The translations under genes and the position numbers were made by a program. From positions 186,001 to 250,000 of the forward strand of contig NZ_JAQIYM010000007.1 in NCBI RefSeq assembly GCF_028823535.1: a DNA stretch of 64,000 bases. The letters are read 5' to 3'. The notes below the pieces were generated by a model that saw only the letters and a list, made by a program, of their open reading frames with translations, did not search any database and was not told where the DNA came from. Shown piece by piece: positions 17,360-25,876 of this stretch. Numbering within the stretch: position 1 is the first letter of the stretch; each line of letters begins with the position of its first letter. Origin of the DNA: Pseudomonas serbica (lineage in GTDB: Bacteria; Pseudomonadota; Gammaproteobacteria; Pseudomonadales; Pseudomonadaceae).

Positions 17360-18742
17360 ATGCCTTCAGTTCACATATCGCCATCGTTTGGCCTTCGTCG
17401 CAAAGCGATATCTGCTGGGGCATGGAACCTGGGAGCACTGGTCACTTCGCAGTTGATCCGCCTGGGTGGCAACCTGGTAATGACCCGTCTGCTGATGCCG
17501 GAAATGTTCGGCATCATCGCCATCGCCACCACTGTTTTGTTCGTCCTGCACCTGCTTTCCGACGTGGGGTTGCGGCAGAACATCCTGCAGAGCCCACGGG
17601 GCGACGATCCGGAGTTTCTCAATACCCTGTGGACCGTGCAGATCGTGCGCGGTTTTGTGCTGTTCGCCCTGACGCTGTTTCTCGCCGCCGCGGCCTGGTA
17701 TTCGCAAGCCATCGATTTCTGGTCGCACAACTCCACCTACGCCTCACCGCAATTGCCGGCAGTGTTGGCCTGGACTGGCCTTACCGCGATCATCTACGGG
17801 TTCCAGTCGACAAAAGTCGACCTGGCCGTTCGCGCTTTCCAGCAAAAGAAAGTGGTGATCGCCGAGTTCGCTTCCCAGGTCGTCGGCCTGCTGGCGATGC
17901 TGGTCATCGGTTATTTCACCCATTCCATCTGGTCGCTGGTGGCTGCCGGGCTGATCACGGCGCTGGTCAGCACGCTGCTTGGGCACTACTGGTTCGAGGG
18001 GCCGTCCAACAGCCTGCGCTGGGAACGCGCCGCGCTCGACGAACTGGTGGTCTTCGGTCGCTGGATCCTCCTGTCTTCCGCCGTGGGCGTGCTCTCCATG
18101 CAAGGCGACCGGATCATTTTCGGTGGCAGCATGACAGTCACCGAAATGGGCGTGTATTCCATTGCCGTGCTGATCCTTGGCGCGGTCCAGACCGGTGTGC
18201 TGAAAGTGGTCGGGGCCGTGGCCCTGCCGGCCTTCGGCGAGGCCGCGAGAACCAATGATTTCGATCGTCTGCGCCAGTTGTACTTCAAGTTCAAGATGCT
18301 GGTCGACGTTGCGCTGCTGTTTCTGTGCGGGCTGTTCTGGGTCACCAGTCCACTGATCATAAGCATCTTGTACGATGAGCGTTACCACGAAGCTGGCAAG
18401 ATGATGGCCATCCTGTCGACCTCTTTTTTCATGATGCGCTACATCGTGGCCAATCAGATCTGGATTGCCCTGGGGCTTACCAAGTACCAGGCCATCGACA
18501 ACATCATTCGTGTCGTTTCGCTATGGGTGCTGGTGCCGCTGTTACTGGCTTTGGGTGGGGTCGAGTACGCGCTCTGGGGCGTCGCACTGCATACGTTGCC
18601 GACCTTGATACTGGTCGTGTATGTCAATCGTCGCGTGGGTATCCTCGATATCAAGCGCGAGCTGATCGTGTTGCCTATGCTGGTGGTAGGGGCCTTGTGT
18701 GGCGAGTTGGTACTGGTCGCTTTCAGCTGGCTTTTCGGTTGA
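17360..18742 (+). CDS. Wzx-type oligosaccharide flippase
   Basis: 460 residues from ATG 17360, preceded by GGGGA at good spacing; upstream in-frame starts (17243, 17273) would add a tail that overlaps the divergent promoter. There are about 12-14 membrane helices. The N-terminal half has the family pattern GAWNLGALVTSQLIRLGGNL followed by MTRLLMPEMFG, typical of lipopolysaccharide-type flippases of the MOP superfamily. Role: moving lipid-linked repeat units across the inner membrane. It opens the long forward operon. Confidence 0.9.
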   Translation: MPSVHISPSFGLRRKAISAGAWNLGALVTSQLIRLGGNLVMTRLLMPEMFGIIAIATTVLFVLHLLSDVGLRQNILQSPRGDDPEFLNTLWTVQIVRGFVLFALTLFLAAAAWYSQAIDFWSHNSTYASPQLPAVLAWTGLTAIIYGFQSTKVDLAVRAFQQKKVVIAEFASQVVGLLAMLVIGYFTHSIWSLVAAGLITALVSTLLGHYWFEGPSNSLRWERAALDELVVFGRWILLSSAVGVLSMQGDRIIFGGSMTVTEMGVYSIAVLILGAVQTGVLKVVGAVALPAFGEAARTNDFDRLRQLYFKFKMLVDVALLFLCGLFWVTSPLIISILYDERYHEAGKMMAILSTSFFMMRYIVANQIWIALGLTKYQAIDNIIRVVSLWVLVPLLLALGGVEYALWGVALHTLPTLILVVYVNRRVGILDIKRELIVLPMLVVGALCGELVLVAFSWLFG

Positions 18743-18821
18743 GCCGGCTGGCCAGGTTTTCCTGATGTTGTTGCGCCCTTGAAATCTCGGAAGCTATCTC
18801 GATCCCATGGAGCCATGAGTG

Positions 18822-19004
18822 ATGAGTGAACGCGTGTCGAATACCTCTGTCATCAGTCGCAGAGGACTCATTCGGGCATTTGCCCTGTTAAGCCTGGGGG
18901 GGCTTGTAGTGAAATTTTCCGGGGTTGGGGCCCGGCCTCCTGCAGGAAAATCGGAGTTTGTCGTTATCAACGGGTGGGTGTTACCTGCCGCGCATTTCCG
19001 GTAA
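18822..19004 (+). CDS. 60-residue Tat-signal mini-protein paired with GMC oxidoreductase
   Basis: ATG 18822 with GGAG upstream. The product is little more than a twin-arginine signal: SRRGLI with Arg13-Arg14, a hydrophobic stretch ALLSLGGLVV, then only about 30 further residues (ARPPAGKSEFVVINGWVLPA). It ends 8 bp before the GMC oxidoreductase gene, whose product has no signal peptide of its own. In sorbitol, fructose and gluconate dehydrogenases a small Tat subunit carries the flavoprotein across the membrane. I infer the same role here in a reduced form. Family not recognised. Confidence 0.65.
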   Translation: MSERVSNTSVISRRGLIRAFALLSLGGLVVKFSGVGARPPAGKSEFVVINGWVLPAAHFR

Positions 19005-19012
19005 CTGCAAAT

Positions 19013-20494
19013 ATGATCAAAGATTACCAAACGCAGAAAGACCTGCGCGATCACTATGATTTCTGCATCGTTGGCGCAGGCCCGGCCGGCATCACGCTGG
19101 CTTTGCGTTTGGCTGGCAATGGTTGGCGCGTAGTGCTTATAGAGGGTGGGGGGCGTGAATATGCTCCCTATTCACAAAATCTCTACAAGACGGCGTCCTC
19201 GGGACTGGAGGCCTACACCGAAGAAACCCGCCTGCGCTACCTTGGGGGGACCTCCAACCACTGGGCCGGTCGTTGCCGGCCCTTCGAACCGTCCGACTTT
19301 GCCTTGGCCCCGCAGTCGAATCTGCCCGGCTGGCCCATCGCGTTTTCCGAGATGGAGCGCAACCTGCCAGCGGCCATGGCTATCCTGGACCTGCCGCTGG
19401 ACTCGGGATTCAAGACCGTCAACGCGGCCTTTAAAAGCGACGAATTCGAAGCCGACCGTTTCCTGCTCAGTCCGCCAACTCGCTTTGCACAAAAATATGC
19501 CAAGGAGCTCAACGAGACCGAGGGCCTGGATGTCTTCATCAATTGCAACTGTGTCGACCTGGACTTCGACAAGGGCAGCGGCCGTGTCATCGCCGTTGTA
19601 GTGTCCGATTACGAGGGCAATAAAGAGCGCATCTCGGCCAAGCAATTCATTCTGGCCACCGGCGCGATCGAGAATGCCAGGCAGTTGCTCAATAGCCAGT
19701 CATTGGCCGCTGCCGGTGTGGTCACCGAGGATAGCCTGGTCGGTCGATGCTTCATGGAACACCTGAACATCGCCCTCGGCACCTTCATCCTCAACGACGG
19801 TGAAAGCCGGGAGGCCAGGCAGTTCTTCACCAAGGATGCCTTTGTGGTCGAGCATCATTCAGGTAAAGGCAATGTTACCGCTTCGCTGGTGTCGAGCGTG
19901 GAAACCTACGGGCGCATGGCGGCCATCAAGGGCTTTTTCGAAAACCTGGCCTGCAAAGCTGGCGTGGCACACAAGATCGAGTTCATAAGCAAGTTCAACT
20001 GCCCCGGTGACGGGGAACTCACCACGATGATCGAGCAGTTTCCCAATCGCAAGAGTCGCGTCTCGTTGACGCAAGAGCGCGATGAACTGGGCATGAGAAT
20101 GGTCAACCTCAATTGGGAGCTCGCGCCTGAGGACCGGGAAACCATAAAAAGCATCGGCCTGGAGGTGGCCAAGTGTTTTGCCGAAGAGGGGCTTGGCTAT
20201 GTCAAGTTGGACGAAGCGGTTTATGACGTTTCCAAGCCGCTGAGGGTCGGTCCGCATGCCCATCACATGGGTACGACCCGGATGGCGACCTCCCCCGAGT
20301 TCGGGGTGGTCGACGAGAACTGCAAAGTGTTCGGGACCAATAACCTGTACGTCGCTGGCAGCAGTGTGTTTTCGACGGCCGGTGCGAGCAATCCAACCAT
20401 GCCGCTGTTGCAGCTGGCGCTGCGATTGGCGGACTACCTCAATCATCAAATGGGGCCTGCAACAGGCAGGTATTCTTGGGTGGAACAGTCTTAG
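19013..20494 (+). CDS. GMC-family FAD oxidoreductase of the EPS operon
   Basis: 493 residues from ATG 19013. The Rossmann motif is FCIVGAGPAG (about 17-26) with LIEGGG at the end of the second strand. A GGTSNHWAGR motif holds the FAD. The C-terminal GMC domain has HHMGTTRM and AGASNPTMP, the region of the catalytic His/Asn pair. These enzymes oxidise primary or secondary alcohols of sugars. In this operon the natural guess is oxidation of a hexose in the repeat unit, either on lipid-linked intermediates or in the periplasm if carried out by the upstream Tat mini-protein. The electron acceptor is unknown. Confidence 0.87.
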   Translation: MIKDYQTQKDLRDHYDFCIVGAGPAGITLALRLAGNGWRVVLIEGGGREYAPYSQNLYKTASSGLEAYTEETRLRYLGGTSNHWAGRCRPFEPSDFALAPQSNLPGWPIAFSEMERNLPAAMAILDLPLDSGFKTVNAAFKSDEFEADRFLLSPPTRFAQKYAKELNETEGLDVFINCNCVDLDFDKGSGRVIAVVVSDYEGNKERISAKQFILATGAIENARQLLNSQSLAAAGVVTEDSLVGRCFMEHLNIALGTFILNDGESREARQFFTKDAFVVEHHSGKGNVTASLVSSVETYGRMAAIKGFFENLACKAGVAHKIEFISKFNCPGDGELTTMIEQFPNRKSRVSLTQERDELGMRMVNLNWELAPEDRETIKSIGLEVAKCFAEEGLGYVKLDEAVYDVSKPLRVGPHAHHMGTTRMATSPEFGVVDENCKVFGTNNLYVAGSSVFSTAGASNPTMPLLQLALRLADYLNHQMGPATGRYSWVEQS

Positions 20495-20590
20495 GGAGAG
20501 CAGCCAAATCGGGGTGCCACAAAAACAACAACCATGGTGCATCTGGTCTTGGTACCGATGTGAAACGCTGAAATTTGTGAGGCTAACAGG

Positions 20591-21208
20591 ATGATTGGGC
20601 TAGCAAAGCGTGCATTACGTTACTACGTCACCAAAACGGGTAAGGCGAAAGGCTTGTACAAGAAGTTTTGCCACCCCACCGGCTATGAATGGGCCGATTA
20701 CCTTGCGCGTTGGGGAGGCATATATTCGGTCGGCAAGGGCGTGTGGATCAACCCCGGCTGCAACATCCCCGACCCTTCGCTGTTGCGCATTGGCAACAAC
20801 GTCGGCTTGTCCGATTGCACGATATTCGGGCACGACGGACTCATTGGCGTATTCGAGCTCAGTGCGGGTAAACAGCTCGACTCCGTCGGTGCGGTCGATA
20901 TATTCGACAACTGTTTTATCGGTTATCAGTCGATCATCATGCCGGGTCGCAAAATCGGTCCGAATTCAATCGTCGCCGCCGGTGCCGTCGTCACCCGGGA
21001 TGTGCCACCCGGTGTGGTGGTGGGGGGGAATCCGGCGAAGGTGCTCTGCACCGTTGAAGAACTGATCAAGAAAATCGAAGAGCGTTGCGAAGCCTATCCG
21101 TGGATGGAACTCATCCGTCAGCGCGGCACTCACTTCGACCCCGATTACGAGCCCAAGCTCAAGGCCATGAGAGCGCAGTACTTCTTTGGCGAGAAAGCCA
21201 ATGAGTAG
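20591..21208 (+). CDS. Left-handed beta-helix acyltransferase (CysE/LacA-like)
   Basis: 205 residues. Hexapeptide-type repeats run from about residue 60 to 150 (LLRIGNN, FIGYQSIIMPG, PNSIVAAGAVV, GVVVGGNPAKVL), the signature of acetyl- or acyl-transferases that modify sugars. Likely O-acetylation of the EPS repeat unit. ATG 20591 lies 97 bp after the GMC gene, and its end overlaps the next gene by 8 bp. Confidence 0.85.
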   Translation: MIGLAKRALRYYVTKTGKAKGLYKKFCHPTGYEWADYLARWGGIYSVGKGVWINPGCNIPDPSLLRIGNNVGLSDCTIFGHDGLIGVFELSAGKQLDSVGAVDIFDNCFIGYQSIIMPGRKIGPNSIVAAGAVVTRDVPPGVVVGGNPAKVLCTVEELIKKIEERCEAYPWMELIRQRGTHFDPDYEPKLKAMRAQYFFGEKANE

Positions 21209-22157
21209 TGCGCCCCTGGACGTGCTGGTCGTCAACTACAACACGGCGGGGCTGTTGCAGCCCATGTTCAATGCGCTGCGCCAGTCCAAGAGCACCGATA
21301 GGGCGCGCTACCTGGTGGTGGACAATGCCTCGGCGGACAACTCGCTGGATTGCCTGGGCAGTATTTGCCCAGAGGCCGTGCTGCTGGCCAATAAAGACAA
21401 TGTCGGCTTTGGCCGGGCCAACAATCAATTGGTTGAACACCTGCAGGGCAAGTACGCGTTGCTGCTCAACACCGATGCATTTGTGTCCGACGACACGCTG
21501 GCCAAGACCCTGGAGTACATGGAGGCTCATCCCGATTGCGGGATCCTCGGTGTACGCCTGGTCGGTCGGGACGGAGAGCTGCAACCCTCCTGTCGCTATT
21601 TTCCGACACCGCTGAATGTGTTCCTCGTCACTGCCGGGCTCGAGCGTTTTTTTCCCTGGGTGAAACTGGTCGACGACCTGGACTGGGATCATGCCTCGGT
21701 GCGCGAGTGCGACTGGGTGCCAGGCTGCTATTACCTGATTCGCCGTGAAGTGATCGACAAGGTCGGCTTGTTCGACCCGCGCTATTTCCTTTACTACGAG
21801 GAGGTCGATCACTGCCGGCGCGTCAAGCAGGCGGGGTGGAAGGTGGTCTACTACCCCCACACCACGGTGGTGCATATCGGTGGCGAGAGTGCCAAGTCGG
21901 TCGACAAACTCAACATGGACGGTCGACAGCTGCAGACGCTGCAAATCGAAAGCGAGCTGTTGTACTTCCGCAAGCACCACGGTCTGTCGGGGTTGGCCTT
22001 GCACATGCTACTGGTCTGCCTGTGTGACCTGATCCTGGGGCTCAAGGCTGTGTTGAAAGGTCGCGGTCGGGCCGCCATCAAGGCGTGTTGGCAACATACA
22101 CGGGTGACCTGGGCACTGCTGCGCAAAACCAAACTCGGTAGCCAACCCACACGGTAG
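21201..22157 (+). CDS. Family 2 glycosyltransferase (rhamnosyltransferase-like)
   Basis: 318 residues from ATG 21201 (inside the previous gene's last codons). GT2 features: DVLVVNYNT at the start, a DNASADNSLD donor-binding stretch, LLLNTDAF (the DXD-like metal site) and FFLYYEEVDHCRR-like acid region (YFLYYEEVDHC). The order matches WbbL-type rhamnosyltransferases. It should add one sugar of the repeat unit on the cytoplasmic side of the membrane. Confidence 0.87.
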   Translation: MSSAPLDVLVVNYNTAGLLQPMFNALRQSKSTDRARYLVVDNASADNSLDCLGSICPEAVLLANKDNVGFGRANNQLVEHLQGKYALLLNTDAFVSDDTLAKTLEYMEAHPDCGILGVRLVGRDGELQPSCRYFPTPLNVFLVTAGLERFFPWVKLVDDLDWDHASVRECDWVPGCYYLIRREVIDKVGLFDPRYFLYYEEVDHCRRVKQAGWKVVYYPHTTVVHIGGESAKSVDKLNMDGRQLQTLQIESELLYFRKHHGLSGLALHMLLVCLCDLILGLKAVLKGRGRAAIKACWQHTRVTWALLRKTKLGSQPTR

Positions 22158-22165
22158 GTCAGTCC

Positions 22166-22690
22166 ATGTTCGATAACATACGTGCGGACTTGCGGGCATA
22201 CGAGGGTGACTGGGGCGCCCAGGGTTTCTGGGTGATGCTGGTGTATCGCTTCGGACGCTGGCGCTATGGCGTGCGCCCGGCACCGTTGCGTAAATTGCTG
22301 TCCTTTTTCTACAAAGTGCTTTTCAAACTGGTGCAGATCGTGACGGGCATCGAGCTGCCGTGCGAGGTGGTGGTCGGGCGCAACTTCGTCATCGATCACT
22401 TCGGCGGCATCGTGATCAGTGGCTATGCGCAGTTCGGTGATGACTGCCGGATCCGCAATGGCGTGGTCGTGGGCCTCAAGAACGTGAACGAGCCGATCGC
22501 TCCGATAATGGGCAACAACGTCGATATCGGCACCGGCGCCAAGGTGCTGGGCAATATCCGCATTGGCAACAATGTGGTGATCGGCGCCAATGCCGTGGTG
22601 TTGACCGACGTACCGGACAACTCGGTGGCCGTCGGCGTGCCGGCGACCATCAAGCAGCGCAAAGTCGTCGATGCCGGGCAATACTCATGA
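22166..22690 (+). CDS. Serine acetyltransferase-like EPS acetyltransferase
   Basis: 174 residues. An N-terminal helical part (IRADLRAYEGDWGAQGF) is followed by left-handed beta-helix repeats (GIVISGYAQFGDDC, IGTGAKVLGNIRIGNN, VVIGANAVVLTDVP). This is the CysE-like architecture common in polysaccharide loci, where it acetylates sugars rather than serine. Its last codons overlap the next gene (ATGA). The pair of acetyltransferases in one locus also occurs in the pea locus of P. putida, as I recall it. Confidence 0.87.
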   Translation: MFDNIRADLRAYEGDWGAQGFWVMLVYRFGRWRYGVRPAPLRKLLSFFYKVLFKLVQIVTGIELPCEVVVGRNFVIDHFGGIVISGYAQFGDDCRIRNGVVVGLKNVNEPIAPIMGNNVDIGTGAKVLGNIRIGNNVVIGANAVVLTDVPDNSVAVGVPATIKQRKVVDAGQYS

Positions 22691-23673
22691 GCACGGCGAC
22701 GACAGGTGTGGGCGTCGTTGTCATCGGTCGCAACGAAGGCCAGCGACTTGAGCGCTGCCTGGCTTCACTGGTCGGTATGGCGCAGCAGATTGTCTATGTC
22801 GACTCCGGGTCAACCGATGGTTCGGTACAGATGGCGCAAAGGCTTGGCGTCGAGGTGGTCGAGCTGGACATGCGCATTGCCTTCACCGCTGCGCGCGCGC
22901 GCAACGAAGGGTTCGCCCGTTTGCAACGCTTGTTGCCGTCGATGCGTCACGTGCAGTTCGTCGATGGCGATTGCGAGGTGGTCGCCAGTTGGTTGCCCCA
23001 TGCCCAGGCTTTTCTTGATGCGCAACCCGAGGTGGCCGTGGTTTGCGGACGGCGCCGCGAACGTTTTCCGCAGCGGTCCATTTATAACCTGATGTGCGAT
23101 CTCGAATGGGATACGCCAACCGGTGCGACCAGCGCCTGTGGTGGCGATGCCCTGATGCGCGCGGACGCCTTCGCCACGGCTGGCGGGTACCGGCCGGACC
23201 TGATTGCCGGCGAAGAGCCGGAGCTCTGTGTGCGGCTGCGAGCCAAGGGCTGGAAGATCTGGCGGCTGGCCGAGGAAATGACCTTGCACGATGCGAGCAT
23301 GACTCGCTTCGGCCAATGGTGGCGACGAACCCTGCGCGGTGGTTATGCCTTTGCCGAGGGCGCGTTTTTACATGGCGCCGCGCCCGAGCGCCATTGGCGC
23401 CGCGAGTCGCGCCGTGCCTGGTTCTGGGGCCTGGGCGTGCCGCTGGCAACGCTCGTTGCCACGCTGATGCTGGGTTGGACCGGGCTGCTGGTGCTGCTGG
23501 TCTATCCCCTGCAGGTTGCGCGCCTGGCTCAGCGGGGTGCCGGTCCCGCGCGGCAAAACTGGCTGCTGGCGTTCTTCCTCGTGCTGGGCAAATTTCCCGA
23601 GATGGTCGGGCAGGTCAAGTTTCTTTTGAACAGGTTCGGTGCCGGAAAATCCGCACTGATCGAATACAAGTGA
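22687..23673 (+). CDS. Family 2 glycosyltransferase
   Basis: 328 residues, start overlapping the acetyltransferase stop (ATGA). GT2 core: GVVVIGRNEGQRLERCLASL, YVDSGSTDGS, VQFVDGDCEV (metal-binding acidic site) and LIAGEEPELC. The C-terminal 100 residues carry hydrophobic segments, so it is probably membrane-attached. One of five nucleotide-sugar glycosyltransferases of the forward operon. Confidence 0.87.
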   Translation: MSTATTGVGVVVIGRNEGQRLERCLASLVGMAQQIVYVDSGSTDGSVQMAQRLGVEVVELDMRIAFTAARARNEGFARLQRLLPSMRHVQFVDGDCEVVASWLPHAQAFLDAQPEVAVVCGRRRERFPQRSIYNLMCDLEWDTPTGATSACGGDALMRADAFATAGGYRPDLIAGEEPELCVRLRAKGWKIWRLAEEMTLHDASMTRFGQWWRRTLRGGYAFAEGAFLHGAAPERHWRRESRRAWFWGLGVPLATLVATLMLGWTGLLVLLVYPLQVARLAQRGAGPARQNWLLAFFLVLGKFPEMVGQVKFLLNRFGAGKSALIEYK

Positions 23674-23680
23674 GACTTCG

Positions 23681-24604
23681 ATGGACTATTGGTTGATCGT
23701 CAAAAGCGTCTTCTCCGTACACGCTGGTTACTCCCTGAGGGCATTGAAGAACAAACTCAAGTTCCTGCTGTTGGTGGCCAGGAACCGGGCCGAGCTGAAT
23801 CTGTTTTTCGGGCGCATGTCCAACGCCCTGGGCAGCACCGGTATCGAGAAGCTCGGCGGTGATTGCCTGGGCGTCGTTCACTGGCCCTACATCAGCAAAA
23901 GCTGGGGCGCCCAGGACAAACTCGGGGTCATGGCCTCGCACTACGAAGTGGTCAGCAAAAGCTGTCCGCAATTGCTGTTGTTCGGGCGCGACGACAGCCT
24001 GGTCCTGAGCGATCTGACGGCCTGGTCGCCAGGTTGCACCCTGGTGCTGGATCGTCCGTTCTGGTTCATGCGAGAAGGCGAGCTGGTGCTGAACCTGTTC
24101 CAGGGCGACCTGCGCATCGCCTCGATAGCCTTCACCTTGTGTTTAACGGAGGGTGAACTGTGCATTTTCATAGGTGCCGTCCAGGGCATCCATAAAGGCA
24201 TCGAGAGCGACAGGTCGCTGGCCATCTACCGGGACGTCACCAAGGACTTCGAAGGCCTGCGCCCCAGAAGCTTGCTGATTGAAGTGATCAAGTACATTGC
24301 CGGCAATATCGGTGTCGGAAAAATCTACGCGGTAGGGGATGTCTACCGTCACCATCGCCACCCGTATTTTGGTGCGCACAAGGCCCAGCAGCTGGCCGCC
24401 AATTACGATTCGATCTGGCTGGAGCACGGGGCGACCCCCTCGGAGCGCGAAGACTTCTTTGAAATTCCCATGGCGTCGTCCAGGAAGCCCCTTGAAACCA
24501 TTGCTTCAAAAAAACGCGCCATGTATCGCCGACGCTATGAACTGCTGGACGACGCCTTTGCCCAGATCGACAAGGTGCTGGCAGGCAGCTACGCCGTGAA
24601 TTGA
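23681..24604 (+). CDS. DUF535 (VirK/YbjX-like) protein in the EPS operon
   Basis: 307 residues. Conserved DUF535 features: VHWPYISKSWGAQDKLGVMA near residue 65, IASIAFTL and IGAVQGIHKG in the middle, FEGLRPRSLLIE, then IYAVGDVYRHHRH and a C-terminal RAMYRRRYELLDDA. VirK/YbjX members are linked to cell-surface integrity and lipid A changes, but their biochemistry is unknown. Finding one inside an EPS operon suggests envelope adaptation tied to polymer export; this is inference. Confidence 0.8.
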   Translation: MDYWLIVKSVFSVHAGYSLRALKNKLKFLLLVARNRAELNLFFGRMSNALGSTGIEKLGGDCLGVVHWPYISKSWGAQDKLGVMASHYEVVSKSCPQLLLFGRDDSLVLSDLTAWSPGCTLVLDRPFWFMREGELVLNLFQGDLRIASIAFTLCLTEGELCIFIGAVQGIHKGIESDRSLAIYRDVTKDFEGLRPRSLLIEVIKYIAGNIGVGKIYAVGDVYRHHRHPYFGAHKAQQLAANYDSIWLEHGATPSEREDFFEIPMASSRKPLETIASKKRAMYRRRYELLDDAFAQIDKVLAGSYAVN

Positions 24605-24673
24605 CGTGACCGGTGACTGGACTACTGTGGGGGTACCTGCAGTAACAATTTCGACGACAAAAGCCGGGTGCCC

Positions 24674-25876
24674 ATGCGTATCGCTTACTTCATCAATCAA
24701 TACCCGAAGGTCAGCCATAGCTTCATTCGTCGCGAGATCCTGGCGCTGGAACGCCAGGGCTTTGAGGTACAACGCATCGCGCTGCGAGGCTGGGATGCCG
24801 AGTTGGTGGACACCGAGGACGAGTCCGAGCGCAGCAAAACCCAGTATGTGCTGGAGGGCGGCGTCAAGGCGCTGTTGAAACCTGCGCTGCAGGTGCTGCG
24901 CGTCCAGCCGCGACGGTTTTTTTCGACACTGTGGCTGGCCTTGCGCATGGGCCAGCGCGCCGATCGTTCCTGGCCGTACCACCTGATCTATTTGCTCGAG
25001 GCGTGCCGCGTGCTGTCCTGGACGAAGGCGTTCGGCGCCCGGCACGTGCATGCCCATTTCGGCACCAACTCGACCGAAGTGGTGATGCTGGCCAACGCCT
25101 TGGGCGGGCCGGCGTACAGTTTCACCGTGCATGGCCCGGAAGAGTTCGACAAGCCGCAGTTCATTCATCTGGGCGAGAAAGTCCGGCGCTCGGCGTTTGT
25201 CGCGGCCATCAGCGCCTATGGGCGCAGCCAGCTGTATCGCTGGGTCGACCACGCGCATTGGGCACGGGTCAAGGTTGTGCATTGTGGCCTGGAGCGGGCT
25301 TTTCACGATGTGCCGGCGGTGCCGGTGCCGGCCGCGCCGCGGTTGGTCTGCGTAGGGCGCTTGTGTGAGCAGAAGGGCCAGTTGCTGTTGCTTGAGGCCG
25401 CGCGCCGGTTGGCCGAGCAAGGTGTGGCGTTCGAGATGGTCCTGGCCGGCGACGGCGAAATGCGTCCGCAGATCGAAGCACTGATCACCCGGCATGGCTT
25501 GCAATCGCAGGTGCGAATCACCGGCTGGATCAGCAGCGAACAGGTGCGCACGGAAATTCTCGCCGCGCGGGCCCTGGTCCTGCCGAGCTTCGCCGAAGGC
25601 CTGCCGGTGGTGATCATGGAAGCCATGGCGTTGCGCCGGCCGGTGCTGACGACCTATGTCGCAGGCATTCCCGAACTGGTACGCCAGGGCGAGAACGGCT
25701 GGCTGTTTCCCGCCGGCGCGGTGGACGAGTTGACCGCGGCGCTGGCGGACTGCCTCGCGCAACCTGTCGAGGTGTTGCAGCGCATGGGCGAGGCGGCTTA
25801 TCAGCGCGTGCTCGAGCGCCACGATATCGATACCGAAGCGACCAAGTTGGCTCATCTGTTCAAGGCGCAAGCATGA
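24674..25876 (+). CDS. Family 4 glycosyltransferase (WcaL-like)
   Basis: 400 residues from ATG 24674. GT-B fold: N-terminal domain begins RIAYFINQYPKVSHSFIRRE, a HVHAHFGTN segment follows, and the C-terminal donor domain has VCVGRLCEQKGQ and LPSFAEGLPVVIMEAMA with the EX7E-type Glu pair. This retaining transferase resembles the colanic-acid WcaL type. Its stop overlaps the start of the next gene (ATGA). Confidence 0.88.
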   Translation: MRIAYFINQYPKVSHSFIRREILALERQGFEVQRIALRGWDAELVDTEDESERSKTQYVLEGGVKALLKPALQVLRVQPRRFFSTLWLALRMGQRADRSWPYHLIYLLEACRVLSWTKAFGARHVHAHFGTNSTEVVMLANALGGPAYSFTVHGPEEFDKPQFIHLGEKVRRSAFVAAISAYGRSQLYRWVDHAHWARVKVVHCGLERAFHDVPAVPVPAAPRLVCVGRLCEQKGQLLLLEAARRLAEQGVAFEMVLAGDGEMRPQIEALITRHGLQSQVRITGWISSEQVRTEILAARALVLPSFAEGLPVVIMEAMALRRPVLTTYVAGIPELVRQGENGWLFPAGAVDELTAALADCLAQPVEVLQRMGEAAYQRVLERHDIDTEATKLAHLFKAQA

